Below are positions 45,510 through 53,880 of a stretch of DNA of 64,000 bases, piece after piece. The stretch is from positions 3,296,501 through 3,360,500 of the forward strand of contig CP027224.1 in NCBI GenBank assembly GCA_002973635.1. Direction: 5' to 3'. Source of the stretch: Lysinibacillus sp. B2A1 (GTDB taxonomy: Bacteria > Bacillota > Bacilli > Bacillales_A > Planococcaceae). The notes under the pieces were generated by a model, which saw only the letters and a program-made list of their open reading frames with translations, had not been told where the DNA came from and made no database searches. The position numbers and the translations under genes are program-made. Every line of letters starts with the position of its first letter. The stretch's first letter is position 1.

Positions 45510-45614
45510 ATGATTGACTATTAACGATTTGATTTATATGAAGAGTATAAATTAACAATCAAAGACGGTGAAAGTCTCAAGTTCAGAAATGTTGAGGAAG
45601 ATTTAACATTCTAA
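45510..45614 (+). pseudogene. small ORF with an early in-frame stop
   Basis: CAGGAGAGG precedes an ATG. The frame reads MIDY, a TAA, then RFDLYEEYKLTIKDGESLKF and RNVEEDLTF to a stop at 45614. The coherent sequence after the first stop suggests a small gene killed by a nonsense change. The 13-mer TGAACAATATGAG starts directly after the stop. Confidence 0.4.
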
Positions 45615-45654
45615 TGAACAATATGAGCAAATTGTGCAGCTTAAAATGCAAAAA

Positions 45655-45678
45655 ACAACCGTCATTTTAAACGGTTGT
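45655..45678 (-). terminator. terminator of the YbaK-like gene
   Basis: ACAACCGT (45655-45662) with ACGGTTGT (45671-45678). On the minus strand it is followed by T6. Confidence 0.8.
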
Positions 45679-45691
45679 AAAGAGTTACTAT

Positions 45692-46156
45692 TTACTTGCT
45701 TACTTTAATAATAGTACCTTGATTGATTTTTAATAAGTCTTGAACATTTATTTTAACTAAAGAGTTTTCGGAACCACCACCAGTATATACGTAATCCATA
45801 TTTGTCACTTTTGGATCAACTAAAAAATTTGCTTGAAAACCAAAAGAAGGAACTCCACCTGGTGGGAAACCTGTACGTTCAATAATTTCAATTCCATTAG
45901 CAAGTCTAGGCTTTTCTATATTTAATGATTTTGCAACACGAGTTGTACTAGCTCTATTGTTTCCTTTTACAATAGCCACTATTAATTCATTATTTGAGTC
46001 AATCATGCAAATATTTTTTACAAAATCGTCTTCAGCGCCATTAACTGCTTCAGCGGCCTCTTTTACGGAGTGGCAAGATTGATTAAATACGAAGTGTTCG
46101 GCTTTTACATTATTAGAGCTTAAAAATTCCTTTACTTTATTTTCATGCGAATTCAT
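45692..46156 (-). CDS. YbaK/EbsC-family aminoacyl-tRNA deacylase
   Basis: 154 residues, the normal size. HSVKEAAEAVNGAEDDFVKN then ICMIDSNNELIVAIVKGNNR, and GFPPGGVPSFGFQ with the GGVPPxG-like loop, are typical of YbaK/ProX editing enzymes that hydrolyse mischarged tRNA (Cys-tRNA-Pro or Ala-tRNA-Pro). Free-standing cytoplasmic enzyme. GGAGGCGACC precedes the ATG. Confidence 0.88.
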   Translation of the reverse strand: MNSHENKVKEFLSSNNVKAEHFVFNQSCHSVKEAAEAVNGAEDDFVKNICMIDSNNELIVAIVKGNNRASTTRVAKSLNIEKPRLANGIEIIERTGFPPGGVPSFGFQANFLVDPKVTNMDYVYTGGGSENSLVKINVQDLLKINQGTIIKVSK

Positions 46157-46288
46157 AAAGGTCGCCTCCTAATATTTTTATTTATGTAAATATTAGCACA
46201 ATAAAGTAAATCTTAAAAACACTACTGAACAATATGAGGAATTTGACTAGTTACAATCGAAAGAAATTGCGAAACAGAGGGAGTCAAA

Positions 46289-46312
46289 AACGAACACCAT
46301 TAGATGTTCGTT
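46289..46312 (-). terminator. terminator of the AhpD-like gene
   Basis: AACGAACA (46289-46296) with TGTTCGTT (46305-46312), then T5 on the minus strand. The 13-mer TGAACAATATGAG (46226-46238) lies further downstream of it. Confidence 0.75.
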
Positions 46313-46321
46313 AAATAGTTA

Positions 46322-46765
46322 TTATTTTTCAGTTGCTGTATTCCCCATTGCAATAGAAATTCTATTCCAACTGTTGATCTGATTGATGATTAGAACAAGG
46401 TCAACATACTGTTTCTCATCATAGTATTCACGAACACGCTTATATAGGTCATCTGTAACTTTTTTAGTAGGAATTAAAGTTATACACTCAGATAATTCTA
46501 GAGCAACTTTCTCTTCAGGTGTATAAAAAGTACATTCATTCCAAGCATTTAAACAATAAATACGCTGTTCGGTTTCACCCATCTTACGAGCATCGGATGT
46601 ATGCAAGTCTAAGCAGAACGCGCATCCATTAATTTGGGAGACTCTTATTTTGATAAGCTCCCGAGTTACTCGATTAATTGTAGACTTCTTTGTGTATTTT
46701 TCCATATCCATCATAATTTTCATACCATCAGGTGCAACATCATAGTAGGCAATTCTTTGGCTCAT
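46322..46765 (-). CDS. carboxymuconolactone decarboxylase/AhpD-like alkylhydroperoxidase family protein
   Basis: 147 residues. The redox motif is CAFCLDLHTSDARKMGE (CxxC followed by H), with VTRELIKIRVSQINGCAF before it, as in AhpD-like peroxidases. The end INQINSWNRISIAMGN is typical. It probably reduces peroxides with an unknown thiol donor. AAGGAG lies upstream on the minus strand. Confidence 0.9.
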   Translation of the reverse strand: MSQRIAYYDVAPDGMKIMMDMEKYTKKSTINRVTRELIKIRVSQINGCAFCLDLHTSDARKMGETEQRIYCLNAWNECTFYTPEEKVALELSECITLIPTKKVTDDLYKRVREYYDEKQYVDLVLIINQINSWNRISIAMGNTATEK

Positions 46766-46914
46766 AAGGCAAGACTCCTTTTTTGTTTAAGATAAGTTTA
46801 TTATAACTACACACGAACGTTTGTACTAGCTTTTAGCTTTGTGATATTCGGTTTAAATAGAAATTTATATAAATTTTATTCAATATTTATATTAAAGGTT
46901 ATGGAATAAAAAAA

Positions 46915-46932
46915 ACCGACCAAATAGTCGGT
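46915..46932 (-). terminator. terminator of the ferritin-like gene
   Basis: ACCGAC (46915-46920) with GTCGGT (46927-46932), then T8 on the minus strand. Confidence 0.75.
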
Positions 46933-46944
46933 AATATTACTTTA

Positions 46945-47367
46945 TCAATATTGGTTAATAAAGAATAAAAACCAAACTGCGTGATTCTGTTCATCTGAAG
47001 CATTTGAACTAAATTGATTACTAATATAAGGAATATTATATTCTCTAGCAACACGATGATAAAATTCAACAGCTTCTTGCTCATCTTTAAATGCAGTTAG
47101 GATACCACTCTTAAAATTCTGTGGTAATGTTTCGTTTATTTGTTGAGATGGTTGTTGACCAGTAAGGTAAGTAAAGGTATAAACAAAACCTTGGTAATGT
47201 CTCATTTCATCTTTTTGTATTTCTAGTATACGATTTTTAACTTTTTCATTTGGAGCAAGTCGTGCCAAATGTTCATAAAATCGAATAGCATTATATTCTC
47301 CGTTAATGGCTTTATTAAGGTCGAGAATTAATCTATTGTTTGAAGTTGATTGTACAGTGTATTGCAA
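46945..47367 (-). CDS. ferritin-like/rubrerythrin-fold protein
   Basis: 140 residues, a four-helix bundle. Metal-ligand-like motifs are NGEYNAIRFYEHLA (ExxxxxxYEH), EIQKDEMRHYQGF (ExxxDExxH) and, in the second half, FKDEQEAVEFYHRVA and ASDEQNHAVWF. This is the symmetric E/ExxH pattern of di-iron ferritin-like proteins. Related proteins occur in Bacillus spores and under oxidative stress. It neighbours spore-surface and peroxidase genes. GGAGGG precedes the ATG. Confidence 0.8.
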   Translation of the reverse strand: MQYTVQSTSNNRLILDLNKAINGEYNAIRFYEHLARLAPNEKVKNRILEIQKDEMRHYQGFVYTFTYLTGQQPSQQINETLPQNFKSGILTAFKDEQEAVEFYHRVAREYNIPYISNQFSSNASDEQNHAVWFLFFINQY

Positions 47368-47433
47368 AGGTTTACCCTCCTTTTTGTTGATGTTTTAATG
47401 TCACTTTTTAAGGTAGTTAGAAGGAAGTTCTAG

Positions 47434-47697
47434 TTAATGTATCGATTTTTTTACTTGCTTTAATTCATTTATTAAATAATCTATTTGCTTTTGAAGATCC
47501 TCTACTTCCTTAGATTGGTCACTATTTTGGACTTGAGGATTTTGGTTACTTGATTTTTCTAATGCATTTAATGCTAAACCTGCTGCAACAGCAGATAGGC
47601 CGTCGCCCAATGTTGCGATCGAAGCACCAATATATGCAAGTCTTGCTATCTGAATTTCTGTTGTTTCCAAAGGTTGTTGTGGATTTTTTTTAGTCAT
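47434..47697 (-). CDS. small coiled-coil protein with sigma-K promoter
   Basis: 87 residues. A hydrophobic, Gly/Ala-rich middle (LAYIGASIATLGDGLSAVAA) is followed by a coiled coil (EVEDLQKQIDYLINELKQVK). AAAGGAGATA precedes the ATG. Not recognised as a named family. A frameshifted paralogue lies at 11460-11694. The exact sigma-K-type promoter upstream implies synthesis in the mother cell, so a coat or spore-membrane role is likely. Confidence 0.65.
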   Translation of the reverse strand: MTKKNPQQPLETTEIQIARLAYIGASIATLGDGLSAVAAGLALNALEKSSNQNPQVQNSDQSKEVEDLQKQIDYLINELKQVKKSIH

Positions 47698-47745
47698 TCA
47701 AATCAATATCTCCTTTACTTTCATAGTGATGAATTACCTCAAACA

Positions 47746-47773
47746 TATTCTATGTATTGCAGTATAGAAAGGT
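47746..47773 (-). promoter_or_regulatory. sigma-K-type promoter
   Basis: On the minus strand AC (47773-47772), 17 bases, CATAGAATA (47754-47746): a full match to AC-N16/17-CATANNNTA, 50 bases before the start at 47697. Confidence 0.65.
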
Positions 47774-47919
47774 GACGACATAAATTTACTGTAGGGTTTT
47801 ACTGAACAACATAAGGCTCCAATCAGAAAGAAATCGGAAGGGGAATTGATAAAATACGAAAAGCCATATAACTGAATATAAGGCTTCCGTGATTTTAACA
47901 GTGAAAATCTGTTTATAAA

Positions 47920-48258
47920 TTAAAGAATCGGTGTTAATTCTGAGTTCACAAATCGTTGGGCATCGATGATTACACCTGAAGCTGTTCGCCCGTAAACGCT
48001 GTATAATCCGCCTGTTTGATTAGGAACAATTTCAATTTCATACTGAGCTGCACTTACACTTGGAGTTACAAAAGTAGAAGCATTGGCATTAGCAGCAAAA
48101 GGAGTTGTTGATAATAATTGTCTTGAGCCGTTGAGTCTGAAAACCCTTACTACTCCTGTTAGTAAACCTCCAGTGAGATTGAGAACTTTGATACGAACGC
48201 TAGAGGCATTAGCTGGTAGATTTCCTGTATTTTCAATTGGACCAGTAGTTAATGGCAT
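47920..48258 (-). CDS. spore-surface-type beta protein, copy A
   Basis: 112 residues with no Cys, rich in Thr, Ala, Val and Asn: PIENTGNLPANASSVRIKVL, LLTGVVRVFRLNGSRQLL, FVTPSVSAAQYEIEIVPNQT, a compact beta-sandwich-like pattern. Copy B (53881-54222) is about 90 per cent identical by eye. GGAGGTG precedes the ATG. The leader holds a 16-bp perfect palindrome (48289-48304). Placement between spore genes suggests an exosporium component. A hairpin (AAGCCATATA with TATAAGGCTT) follows the gene at 47860-47886. Confidence 0.65.
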   Translation of the reverse strand: MPLTTGPIENTGNLPANASSVRIKVLNLTGGLLTGVVRVFRLNGSRQLLSTTPFAANANASTFVTPSVSAAQYEIEIVPNQTGGLYSVYGRTASGVIIDAQRFVNSELTPIL

Positions 48259-48288
48259 GTAATTTTCACCTCCTCCAAACTAAAGATA

Positions 48289-48304
48289 ATAATCTGCAGA
48301 TTAT
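48289..48304. promoter_or_regulatory. 16-bp perfect palindrome in the leader of copy A
   Basis: ATAATCTGCAGATTAT, about 20 bases before the ribosome-binding site. The 14-bp core TAATCTGCAGATTA is kept at 54255-54268 before copy B. It may be an operator or an RNA hairpin. Confidence 0.5.
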
Positions 48305-48534
48305 ATTTTCATAATATGCATTACTTTTCTACATTCACTAGTCTTATTAATCAAGTTTCTTTAAAAATAAAAGCGAAGTGTGAATTGTTTAGTAGAAAAT
48401 GAATTAAAAGTGAATCTATAAACAAAGGCGAATCCATATACCAAGACATAATACCGTAGTAGTAACACCTAATATTGTGAGAGCTTTATATAATAACTGA
48501 ACAATATGAGTATCGTGTCAAAAAGAAACTATTA

Positions 48535-48562
48535 AAGGGTCACCAAGCTAGGGCAACCCTTA
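48535..48562 (-). terminator. GGGTCACT-family hairpin 2 (imperfect)
   Basis: AAGGGTCAC with GGCAACCCTT, just past the YjcZ-type gene. The 13-mer TGAACAATATGAG is at 48498-48510. Confidence 0.55.
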
Positions 48563-48573
48563 AATCGGTAATG

Positions 48574-48687
48574 TTAATATCCAGTAATGAATGTACCGCC
48601 GACAATAATTAATAGAATAAAAAGAACGACAATTAGAACGAATGTTGAACCATTACCGCCGTTGGAGTTGCCGCAGTAGTATCCCAT
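48574..48687 (-). CDS. YjcZ-family sporulation protein (37 residues)
   Basis: AAAGGAGGTG is seven bases before the ATG. The peptide MGYYCGNSNGGNGSTFVLIV then VLFILLIIVGGTFITGY is a typical YjcZ/YhzH-like small sporulation protein: a Tyr/Cys/Gly/Asn head and one hydrophobic helix that ends near a Gly. These proteins are found in spore coats or membranes. An exact sigma-K-type promoter lies upstream. Too short for simple gene finding but strongly supported. Confidence 0.85.
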   Translation of the reverse strand: MGYYCGNSNGGNGSTFVLIVVLFILLIIVGGTFITGY

Positions 48688-48709
48688 AAAAAACACCTCC
48701 TTTTTACTA

Positions 48710-48737
48710 TATATTATGTTGGTTGTATAGAAAGAGT
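48710..48737 (-). promoter_or_regulatory. sigma-K-type promoter of the YjcZ-type gene
   Basis: On the minus strand AC (48737-48736), 17 bases, CATAATATA (48718-48710), a full match to the sigma-K consensus, about 25 bases before the start codon at 48687. Confidence 0.65.
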
Positions 48738-48792
48738 AGGGTTGTTAAACCATTCAGCTATGGGCTATTTTTGTGAGATAAGACCATAGAGA

Positions 48793-48820
48793 AAGGGCCA
48801 CTTGGGATGGAGTGACCCTT
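48793..48820. terminator. GGGTCACT-family hairpin 3
   Basis: AAGGGCCACT (48793-48802) with AGTGACCCTT (48811-48820). No gene abuts it directly, so it marks an orphan or lost transcription unit. Confidence 0.55.
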
Positions 48821-48994
48821 ATAAGAAAGGAAAGGATGTGTAAGGCTATATTAGCTTTACCTTACTATTAATATGATGTGATTGCTATGTTTGTATAGTG
48901 AATTGCCTGTGAAATAGATTTTAAAAATAAAAAAGCTGTAGTTTCGTCGAATATTACACTAATGAATAATTTGAGGAAAGAGGCTAATAAAGGA

Positions 48995-49020
48995 AGGGTC
49001 ACTTGTCCGGAAGTGACCCT
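48995..49020 (-). terminator. GGGTCACT-family hairpin 4
   Basis: AGGGTCACTT (48995-49004) with AAGTGACCCT (49011-49020), downstream of the DUF4183 genes. Confidence 0.7.
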
Positions 49021-49087
49021 AAGCACCAAAATAGAAGAAAGACTAGAAAGCTTCATACTATTAAAACGTATGATTGATAATTAAAAA

Positions 49088-49408
49088 TTAAGTTTGTGTA
49101 ACTAATTCTACGGCTTCCACTACTAATGGAGTTCCTGCTGTGATTGTACCAGTAACACTGTTAAATGTTAATTCTGTTGCAGAAATTGTATATGAACCAC
49201 CTTCTTGTAATACGCCATTAATATAGAAATTATAGTAGCCATTAGCTACTACAGGGAAAGCAGTAGCGGCAGTTCCACTATCGTCTAGAAAAGCAGTTGC
49301 AGCAATAGTAGTACCGTCTGTGACAGCTAAATTTGCTGCTAAAACATTAAAGAATCTAGTCGAAGTGCCTGTAACATTTACATGAATATTGATAATTGAA
49401 AGTGCCAT
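49088..49408 (-). CDS. DUF4183-domain spore-surface-type protein
   Basis: 106 residues from the ATG at 49408 (GGGGGTGA upstream; the in-frame GTG at 49417 overlaps the ribosome-binding site). RFFNVLAANLAVTDGTTIAA, AFPVVANGYYNFYINGVLQE and GTITAGTPLVVEAVEL match the DUF4183 pattern. Members occur in exosporium or spore-surface clusters of Bacilli. It lies 38 bases after the second DUF4183 gene, on the same strand, so the pair is one operon. Confidence 0.8.
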   Translation of the reverse strand: MALSIINIHVNVTGTSTRFFNVLAANLAVTDGTTIAATAFLDDSGTAATAFPVVANGYYNFYINGVLQEGGSYTISATELTFNSVTGTITAGTPLVVEAVELVTQT

Positions 49409-49446
49409 TTTTTTCACCCCCTTTCAAGGGATAAAGGAATTTTAGA

Positions 49447-49857
49447 TTACATTTGTTGGAAACCTAATGATTCGATAATTATTGGAGTTCCAGCATAAAT
49501 AGTTGCATTAAATGGGTTAAGAGTTAATGAATATGGGGTTACTTTATATGCACCGCCCTCTTGCATTACAGCATTGATGTAAAGATTAACATATCCATTA
49601 GGATAAAAAAGTTTGAATTCTGTTACTGGATCGCTATTATCATCTGTAAATAAACTAGCCGGAATGATTGTTCCGTTTGTTAAATCAATATCTTCTGTAA
49701 CAATATAGAAATATCTATTTATCGTTGGAATAATTGTTCCGCTAGGAATTACGACTGAAGGAGGTTGAATAGAACAAATGTCAACAGCTTTTATACGGGA
49801 CCAAAGAACTCGGTTTTTTTCACAACAACTATCACAAATTAATTTTCGTGGGTCCAT
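49447..49857 (-). CDS. DUF4183-domain protein with Cys-containing N-terminus
   Basis: 136 residues. The N-terminus MDPRKLICDSCCEKNRVLW carries a CxxCC cluster. The DUF4183 domain follows (about 45-134: YFYIVTEDIDLTNGTIIPAS, LFYPNGYVNLYINAVMQEGG, TIYAGTPIIIESL). It is the fuller version of the next gene. GGAGGTG precedes the ATG. Likely first gene of a two-gene spore-surface operon. The Cys cluster may allow cross-linking. Confidence 0.82.
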   Translation of the reverse strand: MDPRKLICDSCCEKNRVLWSRIKAVDICSIQPPSVVIPSGTIIPTINRYFYIVTEDIDLTNGTIIPASLFTDDNSDPVTEFKLFYPNGYVNLYINAVMQEGGAYKVTPYSLTLNPFNATIYAGTPIIIESLGFQQM

Positions 49858-50090
49858 TTTTTGTCACCTCCATTCCGTAATATGTTAGTAACACCGCAAG
49901 TTATAGGCGTTTGTTACTTATTAATTGTGAAAACTGTTCATTCACTAATATTCTATGAATTAATGTTGGAAGGTGATTGGTAATATGTCTATTAAAGAGA
50001 AATAAATAATATTTTTAAGGAAAGCTGTGAAAATAGAGTCTTGAAGAAGTATATCGGAGATAGTACTGAACAATATGAAAGAAACTATAA

Positions 50091-50121
50091 AAGGGTCACT
50101 GTGGCTTCATCAGCGACCCTT
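50091..50121. terminator. GGGTCACT-family hairpin 5
   Basis: AAGGGTCACT (50091-50100) with AGCGACCCTT (50112-50121, one mismatch). The 13-mer variant TGAACAATATGAA is at 50067-50079. No intact gene ends here. Confidence 0.55.
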
Positions 50122-50214
50122 AAAAATGGAGGTATAAAGTAAATGGGTTAGCTTTATACACTTCTATTTTATGATGTGATATGTATTTTTGTATGGATGT
50201 TTGTCGGTGAAGAA

Positions 50215-50345
50215 GAAAGAACTTGTTAAACAATCTGATACTGCACAATATGAACAAATTGAACCTATGTATAATATTTTCCTAATTTAACCTGGGAATT
50301 TGTAATTACAGTCGGAAATAAATTTAATTTCAGGGATAAAGAAAT
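50215..50345 (+). pseudogene. short coding remnants
   Basis: The plus strand gives KKKELVKQSDTAQYEQIEPM then YNIF, and after a shift NLTWEFVITVGNKFNFRDKE then ILNSIR. Two coherent pieces in different frames, without start or stop context. The source gene was not recognised. Confidence 0.3.
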
Positions 50346-50379
50346 ATTAAATAGTATTAGGAATATAGGAGGAATCAAA

Positions 50380-50907
50380 ATGTCAATAGAAAGAAAAGTG
50401 TCACTAGGCGTTGTTGGAGTGGATTCAGGTCAACTATTGGTTATTGATCCATGTTACATAAATAGCGAATGGAAAAAAGAAGGTAGTCCTATAGCTATCG
50501 AATTTTGGGGAAAAGATCAGGATGAATTGTCTCTAATTTTAATTAATCAAAATTATAAAGTGAATGATGAGGACACGTATAATTTAATTGAATGTAATGA
50601 AGACAATGCAAAAGAAATTCTTACAAATATTCAAAAAATCATTAAAGATAATGACCTCTTTGTTAGAACTTTAATCAAAACAGATAATAGTTATGATACT
50701 GTATGCAAAATTACTGCCAATAGTTATAAACAAGGTGGTCCATTATATTACAACAAAGGTCAGGAAGGACTAGGTGTAGCATTTCGTTCAGGTTTTGGTG
50801 ATGGTATATATGAAGTTTTTGCTACTATCAAAGACTGTGGTTCATGGGGTGAAAGAGTCTCTAAGGTTGAAATAGTGCTAATTGAAGATGATGAACTAGA
50901 TGATTGA
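50380..50907 (+). CDS. DUF4241-like protein
   Basis: 175 residues. GVVGVDSGQLLVIDPCYINS near the start and GDGIYEVFATIKDCG with VSKVEIVLI at the end recall DUF4241 ('D-S-G-x-L-x-x-x-D-P-C' and 'G-D-G-x-Y-x-V'). Cytoplasmic, function unknown. AGGAGGAATC is a strong ribosome-binding site. Plus-strand orientation sets it apart from the spore genes around it. Confidence 0.65.
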   Translation: MSIERKVSLGVVGVDSGQLLVIDPCYINSEWKKEGSPIAIEFWGKDQDELSLILINQNYKVNDEDTYNLIECNEDNAKEILTNIQKIIKDNDLFVRTLIKTDNSYDTVCKITANSYKQGGPLYYNKGQEGLGVAFRSGFGDGIYEVFATIKDCGSWGERVSKVEIVLIEDDELDD

Positions 50908-51009
50908 ATGATTGAAGATAGATTTATTACGGGACAGTTTTAAGTAAAGATTTATTTGAACCAAACACTCTTAATGTTACATCATAGTAGCCTTCTGAGC
51001 ATTACTATT

Positions 51010-51135
51010 AATTTTTTCGATGAAATTAAAGAAAAGAAGCTACCTGGTGCAAAAGCATTGATGAATGGAGATAGAGAAATTTAGATTCTTCATAGTCTGC
51101 TTAATGATAATTGTAAAGAACAAATGGTAAAGTAA
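51010..51135 (+). pseudogene. remnant of an unknown gene with one in-frame stop
   Basis: One frame reads NFFDEIKEKKLPGAKALMNG, DREI, a TAG, then ILHSLLNDNCKEQMVK and a stop. No start or ribosome-binding site. It looks like the C-terminal end of a lost helical protein. Confidence 0.35.
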
Positions 51136-51264
51136 GTGGAAATATCTAGTAGTATGATATATAAATCAAGATATAATTTTTGAATTACTGATGAAGTGGC
51201 TGAGAGGTTGCTTCTTTTTTTTTGCCGTTTAAAGATTATTCATGTGGGTATGTGTAAAACATGT

Positions 51265-51321
51265 TTGACATACGATTAGTGTTTTGGGTATTATTAAGGT
51301 GTAAAAGATATTTTACACCTT
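51265..51321 (+). promoter_or_regulatory. sigma-A promoter with an operator-like palindrome over the start site
   Basis: TTGACA (51265-51270), 18 bases, TATTAT (51289-51294). Directly downstream AAGGTGTAAAA (51296-51306) and TTTTACACCTT (51311-51321) form a perfect 11-bp dyad where transcription should start. This is a natural place for autorepression by the XRE protein encoded at 51344. Confidence 0.7.
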
Positions 51322-51343
51322 AAAATATGAAGGTGGTTGTTGA

Positions 51344-51559
51344 ATGAAAAATAATATAAAGGAACTTAGAGAACAATGTAATATTTCTCAAGGGAAATTA
51401 GCACAACTTTGCGATGTAACTAGACAAACAATTAATGCGATAGAGAATAACAAATATGACCCAAGTTTGAAGTTAGCTTTTGATATCGCAAGAGTATTAG
51501 GAGTAACGATGGAAGAATTATTTATACCATGTGAGGATGGGGAGAAAAGAAATGGATAA
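51344..51559 (+). CDS. XRE-family HTH regulator
   Basis: 71 residues, essentially one Cro/CI helix-turn-helix: IKELREQCNISQGKLAQLCD then VTRQTINAIENNKYDPSLKL and FDIARVLGVTMEELF. This YozG-like type usually pairs with a small membrane protein, as here. The stop overlaps the next start in ATGGATAA, so the two are translationally coupled. Autorepression through the upstream dyad is inferred. Confidence 0.92.
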   Translation: MKNNIKELREQCNISQGKLAQLCDVTRQTINAIENNKYDPSLKLAFDIARVLGVTMEELFIPCEDGEKRNG

Positions 51560-51944
51560 ATCCAAAAAAATAGTGGGTATAATTGTTTTTGTAGTATTTT
51601 GTACATTCGTAAGCTACACCTTATACAAATGGGTACGTTTTGATACTATTGACGGGGGTTCTATAGTTTTTAGTTTTATTGCATTATCGTATCTTTTAAA
51701 TTGGCTTAATTGGGGTGACCATAATGGCGCTAAAGACAAAGACGAATTAGAAAGGCATATTGAAACTCAAAGTGCAAAGATTGGCTATTATGTTTTAATG
51801 ATAATGGCATGTCTAATTTTATTTATTTCAGAGGGTGTATCTAATTTAAATGATATGAGGAATTATCCTTTACTTTTAGTTGTTGGTCTTACTTTTGTGA
51901 CTTCACCAATAATAGAATTTGTTTATTCAAGAAAGTTTAAATAA
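51552..51944 (+). CDS. membrane protein cotranscribed with the XRE regulator
   Basis: 130 residues with about four membrane helices (5-23, 34-50, 75-94, 102-120). Its ATG at 51552 overlaps the regulator's stop. Between helices 2 and 3 it has a charged loop (GAKDKDELERHIETQSAKIG) like that of DUF2178-type proteins. Function unknown. The fixed pairing with an XRE gene suggests a signal or damage-responsive membrane partner. Confidence 0.75.
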   Translation: MDKSKKIVGIIVFVVFCTFVSYTLYKWVRFDTIDGGSIVFSFIALSYLLNWLNWGDHNGAKDKDELERHIETQSAKIGYYVLMIMACLILFISEGVSNLNDMRNYPLLLVVGLTFVTSPIIEFVYSRKFK

Positions 51945-51983
51945 AAATTGAGTTAATTGATTAGTAGCTACATAATAAGCAGG

Positions 51984-52018
51984 GCCCAGATACTCAATTG
52001 ATTTTGAGCCTGGGCTTT
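51984..52018 (+). terminator. terminator of the XRE operon
   Basis: GCCCAGATACTCA with TTGAGCCTGGGC, followed by TTTTATT. Confidence 0.7.
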
Positions 52019-52051
52019 TATTATCTTTTGGAACATAAGCTTCCGTATATT

Positions 52052-53476
52052 TTACTTCCTAGCTTGGATTAAAGTGAACCAATTATTTCCATTAAGTTTA
52101 CCGGAAACTCTGTATATTGGCTGGTAGAAACCTTTTGTGTCGTACATATACGAAAGCTCAATTAATTCAATATTAAGTTGATCGTCCTTTTTTATAATAA
52201 GTTCTTCTTCCTTTACCAGCGCATTATATTTTATTTGGGAAAATTATCCATTCTTAATTCGTTCATATACCTCTGCAGGAGACAATATGTTTACTTCTCG
52301 TATAAATTGATTTTTTTTAAGACTGTAGGTTAACGAATAAAGACTGCCATCTGACTTAAGACCAAGACCTATATCTCCACTCAAATAATCTCTGTTTAAA
52401 TCAGTACTATCTGGAAGGTTCCATTCAAATTTTCCATCCTCCAAAACAGTAAATGTAGCACCCGGAGGTATTATGGAAAGATCGTCCATAAGTGCCTTCG
52501 CCTTTCCAAGCATTGGTTCTTGCTCGGTAAATGAAGTTTGCTCTGGCGTATAATGGTTCTCTGTTAACGACCATTGTCCTTCTGAACTTATAAACAATGT
52601 ATATTGAAACCCAGCTTTGTCTTTCACTAAAATCTCACGATCGTCCTTAAAATCCTGTGTATTCACCACTGATAAACCTAATTTTTGTTGTAACAGATCT
52701 TCCACGTCATCATTTTCAATAATTTTCTTATATACTGGAGCCATAGTTGGCGCTGAGCTTAATTCCAATGAAGTTGATACATGCACATCTGACATTTTCG
52801 ATTTTGTATAGGCGTTTATTGCAAGATGACCAAACTCCTGTTGGGTATAGACAATATTCATACCAATAAAAATCAAGCCCATTAATAGGGGGATGGCAAG
52901 GTTTCCAATTAGACTTTTCATTTTTACTTTTTGGTGCTGAGCAATAGAAGCAGTTAATCTGTATAGTTGGTAGCCAATAATACCACCAAGTGTGTTGTTT
53001 ATTAAATCATCAAGCTCAAAAATCCCTGCTCCTGAAAGTGTCTGATACGTTTCAATAGACGCTGTAGCACCTACAACTACAAAAAGAAGCCACTTAAATT
53101 CTTTAAATTTAACGATAAGTAAAGGTAATAAAACTCCTAGTGGTACAAACATTACAATATTAAATAGACAATTTTGGAGATCACGTAAAGAGTATTTTTT
53201 CCAAGCATCCATATAACCACTGAATGGTTGAAGGTTCATCTGCAGGTAATGGGAAGTACCACGGCCAAGAATCGTTAGCTCCAACACAAAAACAATATAT
53301 CCGATGAAGACTGTGCCAAGAATAAGCTTCTTTAAAGCAATCTGTTTTTTGTGATCTGATTGTCTTTTTCGATAAAAATAATAATAAAGTGCGATTAGTA
53401 AGAACCCTATGCCAATAATAATGATTACTGGTAACATTAAATAACGAATATTGCTAAAAATCTCTGTAATACCCAA
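52052..53476 (-). pseudogene. VanZ-domain membrane protein interrupted by one nonsense codon
   Basis: The first part (to 52244) codes for an N-terminal helix, a VanZ domain (about 45-190: LEDLQNCLFNIVMFVPLGVL type; ASIETYQTLSGAGIFELDDL then INNTLGGIIGYQLY) and a large exported-type C-terminal domain. At 52244-52246 a TAA stops it, but the same frame continues for 63 codons (FSQIKYNALVKEEELIIKKD, then YMYDTKGFYQPIYRVSGKLN) to a TAA at 52052. A single A-to-T change of AAA explains it. The best start is TTG 53476 (AAAAGGAG upstream), and ATGs at 53551 and 53521 also exist. The shortened 410-residue protein may still be made. Confidence 0.8.
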
Positions 53477-53827
53477 GGTGAGATGCTCCTTTTTTCTGTT
53501 GATGATTTTCAAACGCTCCATGTCATGTGAGAGAATACTCAGTAATGTCATCCTGCATCATTGTAAATGGAAATTATTAATAATTAGAAAGGATATTTAT
53601 GAAGATTTTCTTAAGGATTTTTCATAAAACAGTAATATTTTTTTGTGGATGTTGGTGAAAGTGGAAAAGAAGCTGGCTGAGATTTAGGACATGTTAGGCC
53701 GATAGATAATGGTAAGCTAGGCCAGCGTTATTAAAAATAATGGAATCTCCATACAAAGTGCTTATATAAAATATTTATCCAGATAATATGTAAAAAGGGG
53801 TTTTTAAGAAGTTTTTGAGTGAATATG

Positions 53828-53860
53828 AAAAGCCCTATACCGAAGTATAAGGCTTTTCTG
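53828..53860 (-). terminator. hairpin after copy B
   Basis: AAAAGCCCTATAC with GTATAAGGCTTTT, the same element as at 47860-47886 after copy A, 20 bases beyond the stop. Confidence 0.65.
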
Positions 53861-53880
53861 ATTTAACAATCTATTTAACA

